Source: Candidatus Saccharimonadota bacterium (GTDB lineage: Bacteria > Patescibacteriota > Saccharimonadia > Saccharimonadales > UBA4665). Taken from it: a DNA stretch of 64,000 nucleotides. Made by a program: the position numbers and the translations under genes. The notes beneath the pieces are model-generated. The model ran no database searches and was not told the DNA's origin. It was given only the letters and a program-made list of their open reading frames with translations. The DNA lies in NCBI GenBank assembly GCA_028286245.1, contig JAQBRY010000004.1:186001-250000 (forward strand). The letters run 5' to 3'. This document shows, in pieces, positions 9,619 to 17,159 of this stretch (position 1 is its first letter; each line of letters opens with the position of its first letter).

Positions 9619-10533
9619 CTAAAGAACAGCTTTGCCGGCAGAGTTAAAGTCAACGATTTTACTCTCGACTACTGCTTGTACGGCCGGGATAACATCCTTG
9701 TTGATCAACTTAGCTACCGAGTACTCATCCGGGTTATCAGCCAAAGACTTATCGAGCGTAGTGCGGAAAGCAAAGCGCATATCCGAGTTAATATTTATTT
9801 TGGTAACTCCGATTTTTACGGCGTCGCGGAAGTAATGACCAGGAGTGCCGCTGCCGCCATGGAGGCTAATATTAGCATCTGAGGCATTCCGGAGCTGCTG
9901 TAGTAATTCCAGGTCGAGCATTTTTGGCACCGGATATTTACCGTGCAAGTTACCGATAGCAGCGGCAAAGGTGTCGATGCCGGTAGCGTTCACAAAGGCA
10001 TTCATATGCTCGGGTGTGCTAAAGGTCTTCTTGATTTCCTCGTAGTCAATAGCTGTCTTAAAGACATTTGAGCCACCACCGAAGTAGTGTGGTTCGCTCT
10101 CTACCAGCGCACCGGTGAACTTAGCGTAGTCAACGACGGCCTTGGTGGCCGCAATGATAGCTTCATCGCTGGCATCGTGATCGGCCTGGCTAACGTCAAT
10201 ATGGATAAACTCAAAGCCTGCCTCGATACCGGCTATGGCCGCTTCCACACTCGGACTGTGGTCCAGATTGATATACATCTCCACGCCGTACTGGTACTTC
10301 ATGTTGTCGACGAGGTCGCGGACATTATCAATACCTATATCATCAACCTCACCCTGACTTACCTCAACGAGTACTGGCGCATTCTGTGCAGCCGCGGCCA
10401 TAACCACCGCTTTTAGCGTGGCTTGGTCATCTAGGTTAAAGGCGCCAAAGGCCCAGTGCTCGGCCCGAGCCTGCAACATGCGCGCCCGCGCCTTATCACA
10501 GTTTAGTCGTATTTCTCTGAGGGTTAATGGCAT
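9619..10533 (-). CDS. fba: class II fructose-bisphosphate aldolase
   Basis: 304 residues. It cleaves fructose-1,6-bisphosphate to DHAP and glyceraldehyde-3-phosphate using a divalent metal, usually zinc. Class II features are INLDHSPSVEAAIAGIEAGF (Asp91/His92), the acidic loop ESEPHYFGGG, AAAIGNLHGKYP (metal His at about 199), LHGGSG (metal His at about 228) and KININSDMR (phosphate binding). A tagatose-bisphosphate preference cannot be excluded. The ATG at 10533 has GGAGATACC upstream, and a TGG-TATGAT extended -10 lies in the 53-base divergent region shared with the next plus-strand gene. Confidence 0.93.
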   Translation of the reverse strand: MPLTLREIRLNCDKARARMLQARAEHWAFGAFNLDDQATLKAVVMAAAAQNAPVLVEVSQGEVDDIGIDNVRDLVDNMKYQYGVEMYINLDHSPSVEAAIAGIEAGFEFIHIDVSQADHDASDEAIIAATKAVVDYAKFTGALVESEPHYFGGGSNVFKTAIDYEEIKKTFSTPEHMNAFVNATGIDTFAAAIGNLHGKYPVPKMLDLELLQQLRNASDANISLHGGSGTPGHYFRDAVKIGVTKININSDMRFAFRTTLDKSLADNPDEYSVAKLINKDVIPAVQAVVESKIVDFNSAGKAVL

Positions 10534-10574
10534 GGTATCTCCTTACTTCTTATGGTTATCATACCATGGGGTGA

Positions 10575-10580
10575 TAGTAT
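10575..10580 (+). promoter_or_regulatory. leaderless-type -10 box of the gene at 10587
   Basis: TGA-TAGTAT followed by six bases and ATG. Confidence 0.5.
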
Positions 10581-10586
10581 TTGATC

Positions 10587-11069
10587 ATGTATAGAGTTGA
10601 GTTTTTCGAGTCACTGACTGCTTATGAGATTCGTGACCCTCTAGCGCTGGCCTGCGAGAGTGTGGCCCGGGCAATAGGAATATATGCTCGTTTTGAACAA
10701 CCTCAGCAAGTAGCTTTTACAAGTCCTGTATATGGGCCCAATGGGCGGCAAGCTAAGCGCGAACGAATAGGAAATGGCAACCATAAGGCCTGGTTGGTCT
10801 ATTTCCAAACAGAGCCACCGCAAACTAGCCGGCCTACGGTAGAATCGGCGATTGCCCTACGAAGCTTGGTTGATCCGGCCAAGAAGCAATACGGCGGCTT
10901 TGATTACGGTGTGTACGGCGAGACCAGCCCACGCTACTCCTACGTGGATCTTCTGACGCCATCGGAGGCGGGAATGTGGCGACCAGCCGATCCTTCCGAA
11001 GAATTTTTAAATGCCATTCACGAGGCAGTCGAAGCTGCCTTTGATACGGGCCAGGAACGATTATTCTGA
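10587..11069 (+). CDS. unknown soluble protein
   Basis: 160 residues from ATG 10587; a TTG two codons earlier is a less likely start. Not recognised. Predicted soluble, with many aromatic residues (YGGFDYGVYGETSPRYSYVDL at about residues 112-132), suggesting a compact beta-rich fold. Its start is preceded by a leaderless-type -10 box. The 3' end overlaps the transketolase C-half convergently by nine bases. Confidence 0.65.
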   Translation: MYRVEFFESLTAYEIRDPLALACESVARAIGIYARFEQPQQVAFTSPVYGPNGRQAKRERIGNGNHKAWLVYFQTEPPQTSRPTVESAIALRSLVDPAKKQYGGFDYGVYGETSPRYSYVDLLTPSEAGMWRPADPSEEFLNAIHEAVEAAFDTGQERLF

Positions 11070-12041
11070 TTTTTTCTTGGCAGTGACTTCGTGGGCCGCA
11101 AGGCGAATGTGCTTGGCATCGAGGCCAAAATGTTCAAGGAGTTCATTGGGTTCGCCAGATTCGCCAAAGTGATCGAGCATGCCAATGCGCTTTAAATGCG
11201 CCGGGAAGTTTTCGGCTAGTAACTCGGCGATTGCGCCGCCTAGGCCGCCAATAACCTGACCTTCTTCGGCGGTTACGACGCAGCCGGTTTTTTTAACGCT
11301 TTTTAAAATAGTTTCGGCATCGAGCGGCTTGATAGTGGGGCAGTGAATAACTTCGGCTTCAATACCATCTTTATAGAGCTGCTCGGCGGCTACCAAGGCT
11401 TGGTAGGTCATGGTTCCGGTGGTGATAATGGTGACGTCGCTGCCCTTTTCGTACACATAGGCTTTGCCGATTTCGAAGGGGGTTTTGTCGGTAGTAATAA
11501 TGGGGGTGGCTTCGCGTGCCAATCGGAGATAGTTTGGGCGGCCGTCTTTGGCCATGGCCAGAGTGGCGCGCTCAGCTTCTAGACTGTCGCCGGGGACTAT
11601 CACTACCATGTGCGGCAGTACGCGCATCAGAGCAATATCTTCGAGCATCTGGTGAGTAGCGCCATCCGGACCAACGCTGACGCCGGCGTGCGACCCCACC
11701 ACTTTAACGGCGCGCTCATTTAAACAAATAGTGGTACGGATTTGCTCCCAGTTACGGCCCGGGCTAAAAGCGGCGTAGCTACTCACAAACGGAATTTTTC
11801 CCATGGCAGCCAGTCCCGCACCAACCGTTACCAGGTTTTGTTCGGCAACGCCGATTTCTACAAAGCGCTCCGGGAACTCGGCCTTAAAAAGACTCATCTG
11901 CGTAGAGTCAGTCAGATCAGCACAGGCAGCCACCACGTTTACGTCGAGCTGGCCGGCCTTAAGCAGTCCGCGTCCAAAGCCCTTGCGGATTGGCTCCTGC
12001 TCTAGATCGCCGGTAATGTCAGCCAGGTGCAGATTGCTCAT
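11061..12041 (-). CDS. transketolase, C-terminal half (pyrimidine-binding and C-terminal domains)
   Basis: 326 residues covering the second half of transketolase, which with the N-terminal subunit transfers C2 units between pentose- and hexose-phosphates. It has the catalytic glutamate segment FVEIGVAEQNLVTVGAGLA (about residues 60-78), the ARNWEQIR-like FSPGRNWEQIRTTI, the substrate loop VVGSHAGVSVGPDGATHQ and the C-terminal fold with VVTAEEGQVIGGLG. Two-gene transketolases are common in archaea and some bacteria including CPR lineages. Its ATG overlaps the small upstream gene as ATGA. Confidence 0.95.
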   Translation of the reverse strand: MSNLHLADITGDLEQEPIRKGFGRGLLKAGQLDVNVVAACADLTDSTQMSLFKAEFPERFVEIGVAEQNLVTVGAGLAAMGKIPFVSSYAAFSPGRNWEQIRTTICLNERAVKVVGSHAGVSVGPDGATHQMLEDIALMRVLPHMVVIVPGDSLEAERATLAMAKDGRPNYLRLAREATPIITTDKTPFEIGKAYVYEKGSDVTIITTGTMTYQALVAAEQLYKDGIEAEVIHCPTIKPLDAETILKSVKKTGCVVTAEEGQVIGGLGGAIAELLAENFPAHLKRIGMLDHFGESGEPNELLEHFGLDAKHIRLAAHEVTAKKKSE

Positions 12042-12340
12042 GCCGTCTTCCTAGACATCCGGATGGCGTGCGTCAGCGCAGCGGCTGCAATACCGACAGC
12101 GCCAAGAAAGATGAGTAGCAACACCACGTCTGTAACATCAAATGACGCTTTACCGCAGGTGTTGAGTGATAAACCCGGGTTGTTAACGCTACAAGGACGA
12201 AGCGAGCCAATGGTATTAATTGCTAAAAAGCTAACCGGCCAGAGTAGTAAACCACTGGCAATTACGCCAAACCAGCTCCATATAATAATGGCGATTGATC
12301 GCCGCTGAGGGGTATACTGATTAACTCCGACACTATTCAT
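12038..12340 (-). CDS. small two-helix membrane protein between the transketolase halves
   Basis: 100 residues from ATG 12340, supported by AGGAG five bases upstream (inside the N-half gene); a GTG at 12346 is the alternative. Two hydrophobic segments are visible (about residues 15-45 IAIIIWSWFGVIASGLLLW and 70-90 VVLLLIFLGAVGIAAAALTHA) around a short loop with two cysteines. Not recognised. It overlaps both neighbours (8 bases with the N-half, ATGA with the C-half), so it should be made in step with the enzyme. Confidence 0.8.
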   Translation of the reverse strand: MNSVGVNQYTPQRRSIAIIIWSWFGVIASGLLLWPVSFLAINTIGSLRPCSVNNPGLSLNTCGKASFDVTDVVLLLIFLGAVGIAAAALTHAIRMSRKTA

Positions 12341-13187
12341 GTTCACTCCTAATTTTTCCGCCCAATGTTCTTAATTCGTGTAAGGCTGCTTTGGCTTGCT
12401 CGTGATTTGGCGGTGCACCGTGCCAATGAAAATCATATTCCATAAAGTCTACGCCCTTACCTGGGATGGTGTAGGCGATTATCATCACCGGCTTGTCTAC
12501 TACGGCTCGGCCCATGGCAGCGGCATCAATCACGGCCTCAATATCATTGCCGTTTATTTCTATAACATGCCAGCCAAAAGCCTCCCATTTAGCTTTGAGA
12601 TCGCCAAGCGGCATGACGTGCTCGGTTGGGCCATCAATCTGAATGTTATTACGGTCAATAATCCCAATAATGTTGCCGAGCTTTTCCTTGCCAGCCAGCA
12701 TGGCAGCTTCCCAGACATTACCCTCATCGAGTTCGCCGTCGCCCATTACTACATAAATCCAGCGCTTCTTAGTCTGGTCCATACGCATAGCCAATGACAT
12801 ACCGCAGGCCTGGCTCAGACCACAACCGAGTGGTCCACTGGTGGTTTCCATACCGGGCAGACGCGTTCGTTCCGGGTGCCCCTGCAAACGCGAACCCAGC
12901 TTACGCAGTGTCATCAGCTCTTTGCGCGGAAAGTAACCAACGTTCGCCATGGTGGCATAGCGCACCGGCACGCAGTGGCCATTACTGAGCAGCAAAATGT
13001 CACGCTCATCCCAGTCGGGGTTCTTTGGGTCGTGCTTTAAAATTTCGTAGTATAAAGCCGTAAAAATATCGGCCAGGCCAAGTGGCCCGGCACTGTGACC
13101 GCTGCCGGCGTGCTCAAGCATACGGATAATATCTTCGCGTATCTGGGTGGAAATGGTTTCTAACTGATCGACTGTATGTTTAGGCAT
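12333..13187 (-). CDS. transketolase, N-terminal half (ThDP pyrophosphate-binding domain)
   Basis: 284 residues, the thiamine-diphosphate-binding half of the split transketolase. SGHSAGPLGLADIFTALYYE near the start matches the family GHxG region; the ThDP/Mg motif runs from GDGELDEGNVWEAAMLAG (about 149) to the Asn of DRNNIQIDG. The C-terminal loop IPGKGVDFMEYDFHWHGAPP corresponds to the GKG..E....WH region. It starts 12 bases after the rpe stop, so the order rpe-tktN-orf-tktC forms one operon supplying non-oxidative pentose-phosphate exchange. Confidence 0.95.
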   Translation of the reverse strand: MPKHTVDQLETISTQIREDIIRMLEHAGSGHSAGPLGLADIFTALYYEILKHDPKNPDWDERDILLLSNGHCVPVRYATMANVGYFPRKELMTLRKLGSRLQGHPERTRLPGMETTSGPLGCGLSQACGMSLAMRMDQTKKRWIYVVMGDGELDEGNVWEAAMLAGKEKLGNIIGIIDRNNIQIDGPTEHVMPLGDLKAKWEAFGWHVIEINGNDIEAVIDAAAMGRAVVDKPVMIIAYTIPGKGVDFMEYDFHWHGAPPNHEQAKAALHELRTLGGKIRSEHE

Positions 13188-13199
13188 AATATTTTGATG

Positions 13200-13826
13200 T
13201 TATAACAATTGTATTAGTTTATCATAAGCGGCATGTGGATCACCACTCTTTTGTATGAATCCGCCCACATTCAGCACGTCAACGCCGTTTTGCATTAGCT
13301 GCACAATATTTTCGTCATTAATACCACCATCCCAACCAATCTCGGCGTCCGGGTGATGGGCTTTTATCTTCTGCACCTTATCGAGTAGGCCCAAGTCGGC
13401 ATGGCCCCCGTGATGCCCCAGATTCCCGCTAAAAACCAGGATGTGGTCAAAGCTATGCATAATCTGGTAGGCATATTCCACCGGCGTATCGTGCAGGATG
13501 GCTAGCCCGGCCTCGATGCCGGCCTTGTGAAGCTCAGCCGCAAAGTGCATGTGGTGCACATGGGCCTCATTATGAATAATCACCATTCGGGGCTTGAGCG
13601 CAATCAACCGCTCCAGATGATCCATAGGGTTTTTGTACATCAGGTGAATATCAACCGTCAGCTCATGCGGCCACCAAACGTATGCCAGGTCCGGCGACAC
13701 CGTCGGCGCAAAAACGCCGTCCATCAGGTCAATATGAATACGCTCAGCAAACGGCTTGAGCGCCAGTATTTGCTCCTTATATTCGTGCTCACTAAATGCA
13801 GTAACCGTCGGACAGATAATAGCCAT
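13200..13826 (-). CDS. rpe: ribulose-phosphate 3-epimerase
   Basis: 208 residues. It interconverts ribulose-5-phosphate and xylulose-5-phosphate. The TIM-barrel motifs include RIHIDLMDGVFAPTVS (metal His/Asp), DIHLMYKNP, a phosphate-binding GLAILHDTPVEYA, and IGWDGGINDENI (second catalytic Asp). The frame stays open upstream to 14177, but the true start is ATG 13826: length and N-terminus (MAIICPTVTAF) fit the family and the extra sequence overlaps a divergent gene with its own promoter. TACAAT lies six bases before this ATG. Confidence 0.93.
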   Translation of the reverse strand: MAIICPTVTAFSEHEYKEQILALKPFAERIHIDLMDGVFAPTVSPDLAYVWWPHELTVDIHLMYKNPMDHLERLIALKPRMVIIHNEAHVHHMHFAAELHKAGIEAGLAILHDTPVEYAYQIMHSFDHILVFSGNLGHHGGHADLGLLDKVQKIKAHHPDAEIGWDGGINDENIVQLMQNGVDVLNVGGFIQKSGDPHAAYDKLIQLL

Positions 13827-13832
13827 AAGCTT

Positions 13833-13838
13833 ATTGTA
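13833..13838 (-). promoter_or_regulatory. leaderless-type -10 box of rpe
   Basis: TACAAT, six bases (AAGCTT), then ATG on the minus strand; no convincing Shine-Dalgarno at normal spacing. Confidence 0.55.
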
Positions 13839-13869
13839 CCTAGGCAGACCGCTAATGTCACTCGGGTAC

Positions 13870-13899
13870 TCGACAAGTAGCAATTTATGAGTGTATACT
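13870..13899 (+). promoter_or_regulatory. promoter of the glycine-rich membrane protein gene
   Basis: TCGACA (13870-13875), an 18-base spacer and TATACT (13894-13899); a clear AAGGAG follows before the ATG at 13921. Confidence 0.6.
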
Positions 13900-13920
13900 T
13901 TGCGCATATAAGGAGTTACT

Positions 13921-14241
13921 ATGCCGCGAAAGTCAAAAGCAGAGATACGATCCGACCGCATTTTCTTTGGTGTCATCGGGTTTGCAATCGGAGGCGTTAT
14001 ACTCGGTGGCGTCGCGCATTTCGCACAACATGTGCAAAATGACGAAACCACTGTGACTGCAGCCGGCGATACGGTACACGAATACACTATCTCTCGCTCT
14101 GAGATGCTCGAAACCGACGCCTTAGGCGTCGTAGTCGGAGGAGCAATCGGTGCCCTAGCGCTCAATATAGTGTACACGGGGAATGGTGGCGAAAACCATT
14201 TATTAACAGATCAAGAACGATGGGATCTGTTCGACGACTAG
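13921..14241 (+). CDS. small glycine-zipper membrane protein
   Basis: 106 residues, not recognised. Two Gly/Ala/Val-rich hydrophobic segments (about 18-36 FFGVIGFAIGGVILGGVAH and 68-86 LGVVVGGAIGALALNIVY) flank a polar loop rich in Thr/Val. The repeated GxxxG spacing suggests tightly packed helices. It has a good promoter and AAGGAG ribosome site, and ends seven bases from rpiB on the other strand. Confidence 0.8.
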   Translation: MPRKSKAEIRSDRIFFGVIGFAIGGVILGGVAHFAQHVQNDETTVTAAGDTVHEYTISRSEMLETDALGVVVGGAIGALALNIVYTGNGGENHLLTDQERWDLFDD

Positions 14242-14247
14242 GTCTCG

Positions 14248-14694
14248 CTAGTTCAGTTGGTCGAGTTCTTTTATGCGGCGGATAAAGCGTGGAGCGCCAG
14301 CAAAGGGTGTGCGCAGAAACACAGTGACGATGGCCGAAGCATCCTCGGCACTGGTGTAGCGCGAGCTTAGGACCAGGACGTTGCTGTCGTCGTCGTTGCG
14401 GCTGGCCCGAGCTTCATCCAGATTCCAGCATAGGCTGGCCCGAATACCCTTAAAACGGTTGGCGGCCATGGCCATACCTTGGCCGCTGCCGCAAATTAAT
14501 ATGCCTTTGGCCTGCGGGTCGTCGCTGCTTAATATCTGATGGGCGACGCGGCCGGCAAACTGCGGAAAGTCATCGTCCGGGTCTACGCTGACGCTGCCCT
14601 CGTCAACCACTTCGTGGCCGGATCTGGCAAGCAAGACTGCCAGGTCCTTTTTAAACTGATGCCCGTTGTGGTCGGCGCCGACGTATATCTTCAT
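14248..14694 (-). CDS. rpiB: ribose-5-phosphate isomerase B
   Basis: 148 residues. It interconverts ribose-5-phosphate and ribulose-5-phosphate. The N-terminus MKIYVGADHNGHQFKKDL is typical, and the active-site Cys sits in ILICGSGQGMAMAANRFKGIRA (about residue 70), where most RpiB have CGTGIG. It starts ten bases after gapdh on the same strand and also has a TAGAAT box six bases before its ATG, so it may be read both from gapdh and as a leaderless message. With rpe and transketolase it completes the non-oxidative pentose-phosphate set apart from transaldolase. Confidence 0.93.
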   Translation of the reverse strand: MKIYVGADHNGHQFKKDLAVLLARSGHEVVDEGSVSVDPDDDFPQFAGRVAHQILSSDDPQAKGILICGSGQGMAMAANRFKGIRASLCWNLDEARASRNDDDSNVLVLSSRYTSAEDASAIVTVFLRTPFAGAPRFIRRIKELDQLN

Positions 14695-14700
14695 AGCTAT

Positions 14701-14706
14701 ATTCTA
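14701..14706 (-). promoter_or_regulatory. possible leaderless-type -10 box of rpiB
   Basis: TAGAAT overlapping the gapdh stop codon, then six bases and ATG. The overlap with the stop makes coincidence more likely than elsewhere. Confidence 0.35.
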
Positions 14707-15735
14707 GTGGTTGTGTTGAACTTTTTGGTGGAGTAAACGGCCAATGTCGGCAACGTTTTCGACCAGGCGGTTAGAGTAACCCCATTCATTGTCATACCAA
14801 GCTACTACCTTGAGCATATTGCCGGCGACAACAGCAGTTAATTTAAGGTCAACGATACAGCTGTGGCTGTTACCAATAAAGTCACTGCTCACCAGCTCTT
14901 CTTCGGTCACATCAAGGATTCCCTGATAGTAGGGTTCTTTGGCGGCCTTTTTAAAGACTTCATTAACTTCTTCGATGGTGACGTTTCGCTTAGTTATAAT
15001 TACAAAGTCGCTCAGTGAGACTACGGGCGTCGGGACACGAACGCTTAAGCCTCCAAAAATGCCCACGAGGGCAGGAAGGGCTTGGCCGGCAGCAATGCTG
15101 GCACCAGTAGTGGTAGGCACGATGTTTTCGGCGGCGTTTCGGCCTTCACGGAGGTCCTTGGACGGTGCATCCTGCAGCTTCTGGCTGGCAGTGTAGCTGT
15201 GAATGGTGGTCATCATGGCCTTTTCGATGCCAAAATTGTTCTCGATGACGGCAGCCACCGGTGTAATACAGTTGGTGGTACAGCTGGCATTGCTAATAAT
15301 TTCGCTGGCTTCTGGCAACTGGTCTTCGTTTACGCCCAGCACGATGGTAGTTGCACCTTCGCCCTTGGCTGGTGCGCTGATAACTACTTTGTGTGCGCCG
15401 GCAGTAATGTGCGCCCGGGCTTTGGCAGGGTCTACAAAGAAACCGGTTGATTCAATTACAACGTCAATCTTGTGCTCGGCCCATGGCAAGTTAGCCGGGT
15501 CCATCTCGGCAAAAACGGTGACGTGCTTGCCATCAACAATAATTCCCTTGTCGTCGTAGCCGACTTCGTGGTGATAAGTGCCGTAGTTGCTATCGTGCTT
15601 TAGGAGGTGAGCTAAGGTTTTTGTATCGGTTAAGTCGTTGAGGGCAACAACTTCCATATCGCTACGCTCAAAAGCCACTTTGAAGGCATTGCGGCCAATG
15701 CGGCCGAATCCATTAATTGCTACTCGTGTCTTCAT
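14704..15735 (-). CDS. gap: glyceraldehyde-3-phosphate dehydrogenase (type I)
   Basis: 343 residues. It oxidises glyceraldehyde-3-phosphate to 1,3-bisphosphoglycerate with NAD(P). The Rossmann start VAINGFGRIGRNAFK, the catalytic Cys in SNASCTTNCITPV (about 155-158), HSYTASQKLQD and WYDNEWGYSNR are all present. The ATG at 15735 has AAAGGAAAT upstream and a consensus promoter about 40 bases before it. The 5' leader holds a 14-base sequence also found in the pfkB leader. Confidence 0.97.
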   Translation of the reverse strand: MKTRVAINGFGRIGRNAFKVAFERSDMEVVALNDLTDTKTLAHLLKHDSNYGTYHHEVGYDDKGIIVDGKHVTVFAEMDPANLPWAEHKIDVVIESTGFFVDPAKARAHITAGAHKVVISAPAKGEGATTIVLGVNEDQLPEASEIISNASCTTNCITPVAAVIENNFGIEKAMMTTIHSYTASQKLQDAPSKDLREGRNAAENIVPTTTGASIAAGQALPALVGIFGGLSVRVPTPVVSLSDFVIITKRNVTIEEVNEVFKKAAKEPYYQGILDVTEEELVSSDFIGNSHSCIVDLKLTAVVAGNMLKVVAWYDNEWGYSNRLVENVADIGRLLHQKVQHNH

Positions 15736-15777
15736 TTATTTCCTTTTGTTGTTTTAGTGTTTATGCTTATGCCTACA

Positions 15778-15806
15778 ATTATAGGGGCCAGCTGCGTAGC
15801 ATGCAA
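15778..15806 (-). promoter_or_regulatory. gapdh promoter
   Basis: Minus strand: TTGCAT (15806-15801), exactly 17 bases, then TATAAT (15783-15778). The 17-base spacer lies inside a GC-rich imperfect palindrome (GGGGC...GCCCC) that could bind a regulator or end the upstream ppa transcript. Confidence 0.75.
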
Positions 15807-15842
15807 GCCCCCCTTCTTTCACATCTGTTAACCGCGAATATC

Positions 15843-16376
15843 TTAGGCCTGAGATTTGTAGCGTTCGATTGATTCAGCAATAATCGCCTTGGCATCTTCA
15901 ACGTTGCCCCAGCCCTCAACCTTGGTGGTACCTGGTTTTTTGAGGTCTTTATAGTGCGTAAAGTGTTCGGCAATCTGCTGCTGCCAGCGTTCACCTAAGT
16001 CGTCGAGGGAATTGATACTATCACCAGTGTTGCGATCATCTGCCGGAACTACCACTATCTTGTGGTCGGCTTCACCGTCATCAATAAAGTTAAGGATGCC
16101 GATAACCTTAGCTTCAAGATACACCCCTGTTGGAATGGGTTCGGCGCACACAACTAGTACGTCGAGTTCATCGCCATCTTCGTCAAGCGTTTGCGGAATA
16201 AAGCCGTAATTAACGGGCTTAGGGTAAATACTGGGCTCAACGCGGTCGAGCATAAAGGTGGCTCGCTTACGGTCCCACTCAATTTTTAAGATACTGCCCT
16301 GTGGAATTTCCACGACAGCGTTGACGATGCCATTTTGGTAATCGCCGGGGGTAAGTACTTGGTTAAAATCGGCCAC
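15843..16376 (-). CDS. ppa: inorganic pyrophosphatase (family I)
   Basis: 177 residues. It hydrolyses pyrophosphate and so drives biosynthetic reactions. Family I motifs include VVEIPQGSILKIEWD, YGFIPQTLDEDGDELDVLVV (the D-x-D-P-x-D-V-like metal-binding stretch, with ELDVLVV) and a later Lys/Tyr-rich segment HFTHYKDL. The start is GTG 16376 with AAGGAG five bases upstream. An upstream TACAAT (plus strand 16413 region) is a likely -10. Confidence 0.95.
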   Translation of the reverse strand: MADFNQVLTPGDYQNGIVNAVVEIPQGSILKIEWDRKRATFMLDRVEPSIYPKPVNYGFIPQTLDEDGDELDVLVVCAEPIPTGVYLEAKVIGILNFIDDGEADHKIVVVPADDRNTGDSINSLDDLGERWQQQIAEHFTHYKDLKKPGTTKVEGWGNVEDAKAIIAESIERYKSQA

Positions 16377-16458
16377 ACGAACTCCTTATTTTTCCGCTTG
16401 TTTCAGATCATATTGTACACCACCGTTACGGAATCGGGCAGCCCCCACGAATATTTGG

Positions 16459-16464
16459 TACACT
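16459..16464 (+). promoter_or_regulatory. leaderless-type -10 box of the GDPD gene
   Basis: TACACT, six bases (TAGGCG), then ATG at 16471. Confidence 0.55.
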
Positions 16465-16470
16465 TAGGCG

Positions 16471-17142
16471 ATGAAAATTATTGGACACCGCGGCGCCCGC
16501 GGCCTCGCCCCAGAAAACACCCTCGCCTCATTTGCCAAGGCGCTGGAGTACGGCGTCGACGAAATTGAGCTCGACGTCCGCACCACTAAGGACCACACTG
16601 TTATTGTTCACCACGACAGGCGGGTCAGCGACCACACCGGTGCTATGCTCAACATCAGCAAGCATAACTACGCCGAGCTTCTAGCCCACAAACCGGATCT
16701 TGTTACCTTCGACGAGGCCATGCGCAGTATTAACCGGATTGTACCGGTTATCGTCGACATTAAGCCCGGTGCGGCTGCTAAGCCCCTTGTTAAAGCCATA
16801 GACCAGCTAATGGCTGATGGCTGGAAGGCAGATGACATGTCGTTCCAGTCCCTGAACCACCCGCTACTTTTGGCCTTGCATAAAACATATCCCAACATTC
16901 CAAAAATCATCGTTGAACGCTGGAGCAGCATCCGGGCAGTTCGCCGTGCCAAGCAGGTCTCCACCAACCGGCTCAACATGCGGTCCTGGTGGCTCTGGGC
17001 ACCAGTTATTAAGGGACTGAGCAGTCGCAACTACGCTCTTATCACCTACACCGTAAACGACCCGGCTAAAATCAAGCGCTGGGAAAAATATGGACTGTAC
17101 GGTGTCGTAACTGATTGCCCCGACCGCTTTAGCGGCCGCTAG
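16471..17142 (+). CDS. glycerophosphodiester phosphodiesterase family protein
   Basis: 223 residues. GDPD enzymes release sn-glycerol-3-phosphate and an alcohol from deacylated phospholipids. The catalytic His/Arg pair of GHRGARGLAPENT (about 5-17), the metal Glu/Asp of EIELDVR (36-42) and the second His of VHHDRRVS (about 51-58) are visible. It is probably cytoplasmic since no signal peptide is seen. It is followed after 17 bases by the flavin reductase gene, which has its own -10 box. Confidence 0.92.
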   Translation: MKIIGHRGARGLAPENTLASFAKALEYGVDEIELDVRTTKDHTVIVHHDRRVSDHTGAMLNISKHNYAELLAHKPDLVTFDEAMRSINRIVPVIVDIKPGAAAKPLVKAIDQLMADGWKADDMSFQSLNHPLLLALHKTYPNIPKIIVERWSSIRAVRRAKQVSTNRLNMRSWWLWAPVIKGLSSRNYALITYTVNDPAKIKRWEKYGLYGVVTDCPDRFSGR

Positions 17143-17147
17143 TCTGC

Positions 17148-17153
17148 TACACT
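17148..17153 (+). promoter_or_regulatory. leaderless-type -10 box of the flavin reductase gene
   Basis: TGC-TACACT (extended -10), six bases, then ATG at 17160. Confidence 0.55.
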
Positions 17154-17159
17154 TACATA

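Noticed and set aside
13827-14177. Upstream in-frame extension of rpe by 117 residues
   Set aside because: The extra sequence is low-complexity, overlaps the divergent gene at 13921 with its own promoter and ribosome site, and rpe proteins are about 210 residues.
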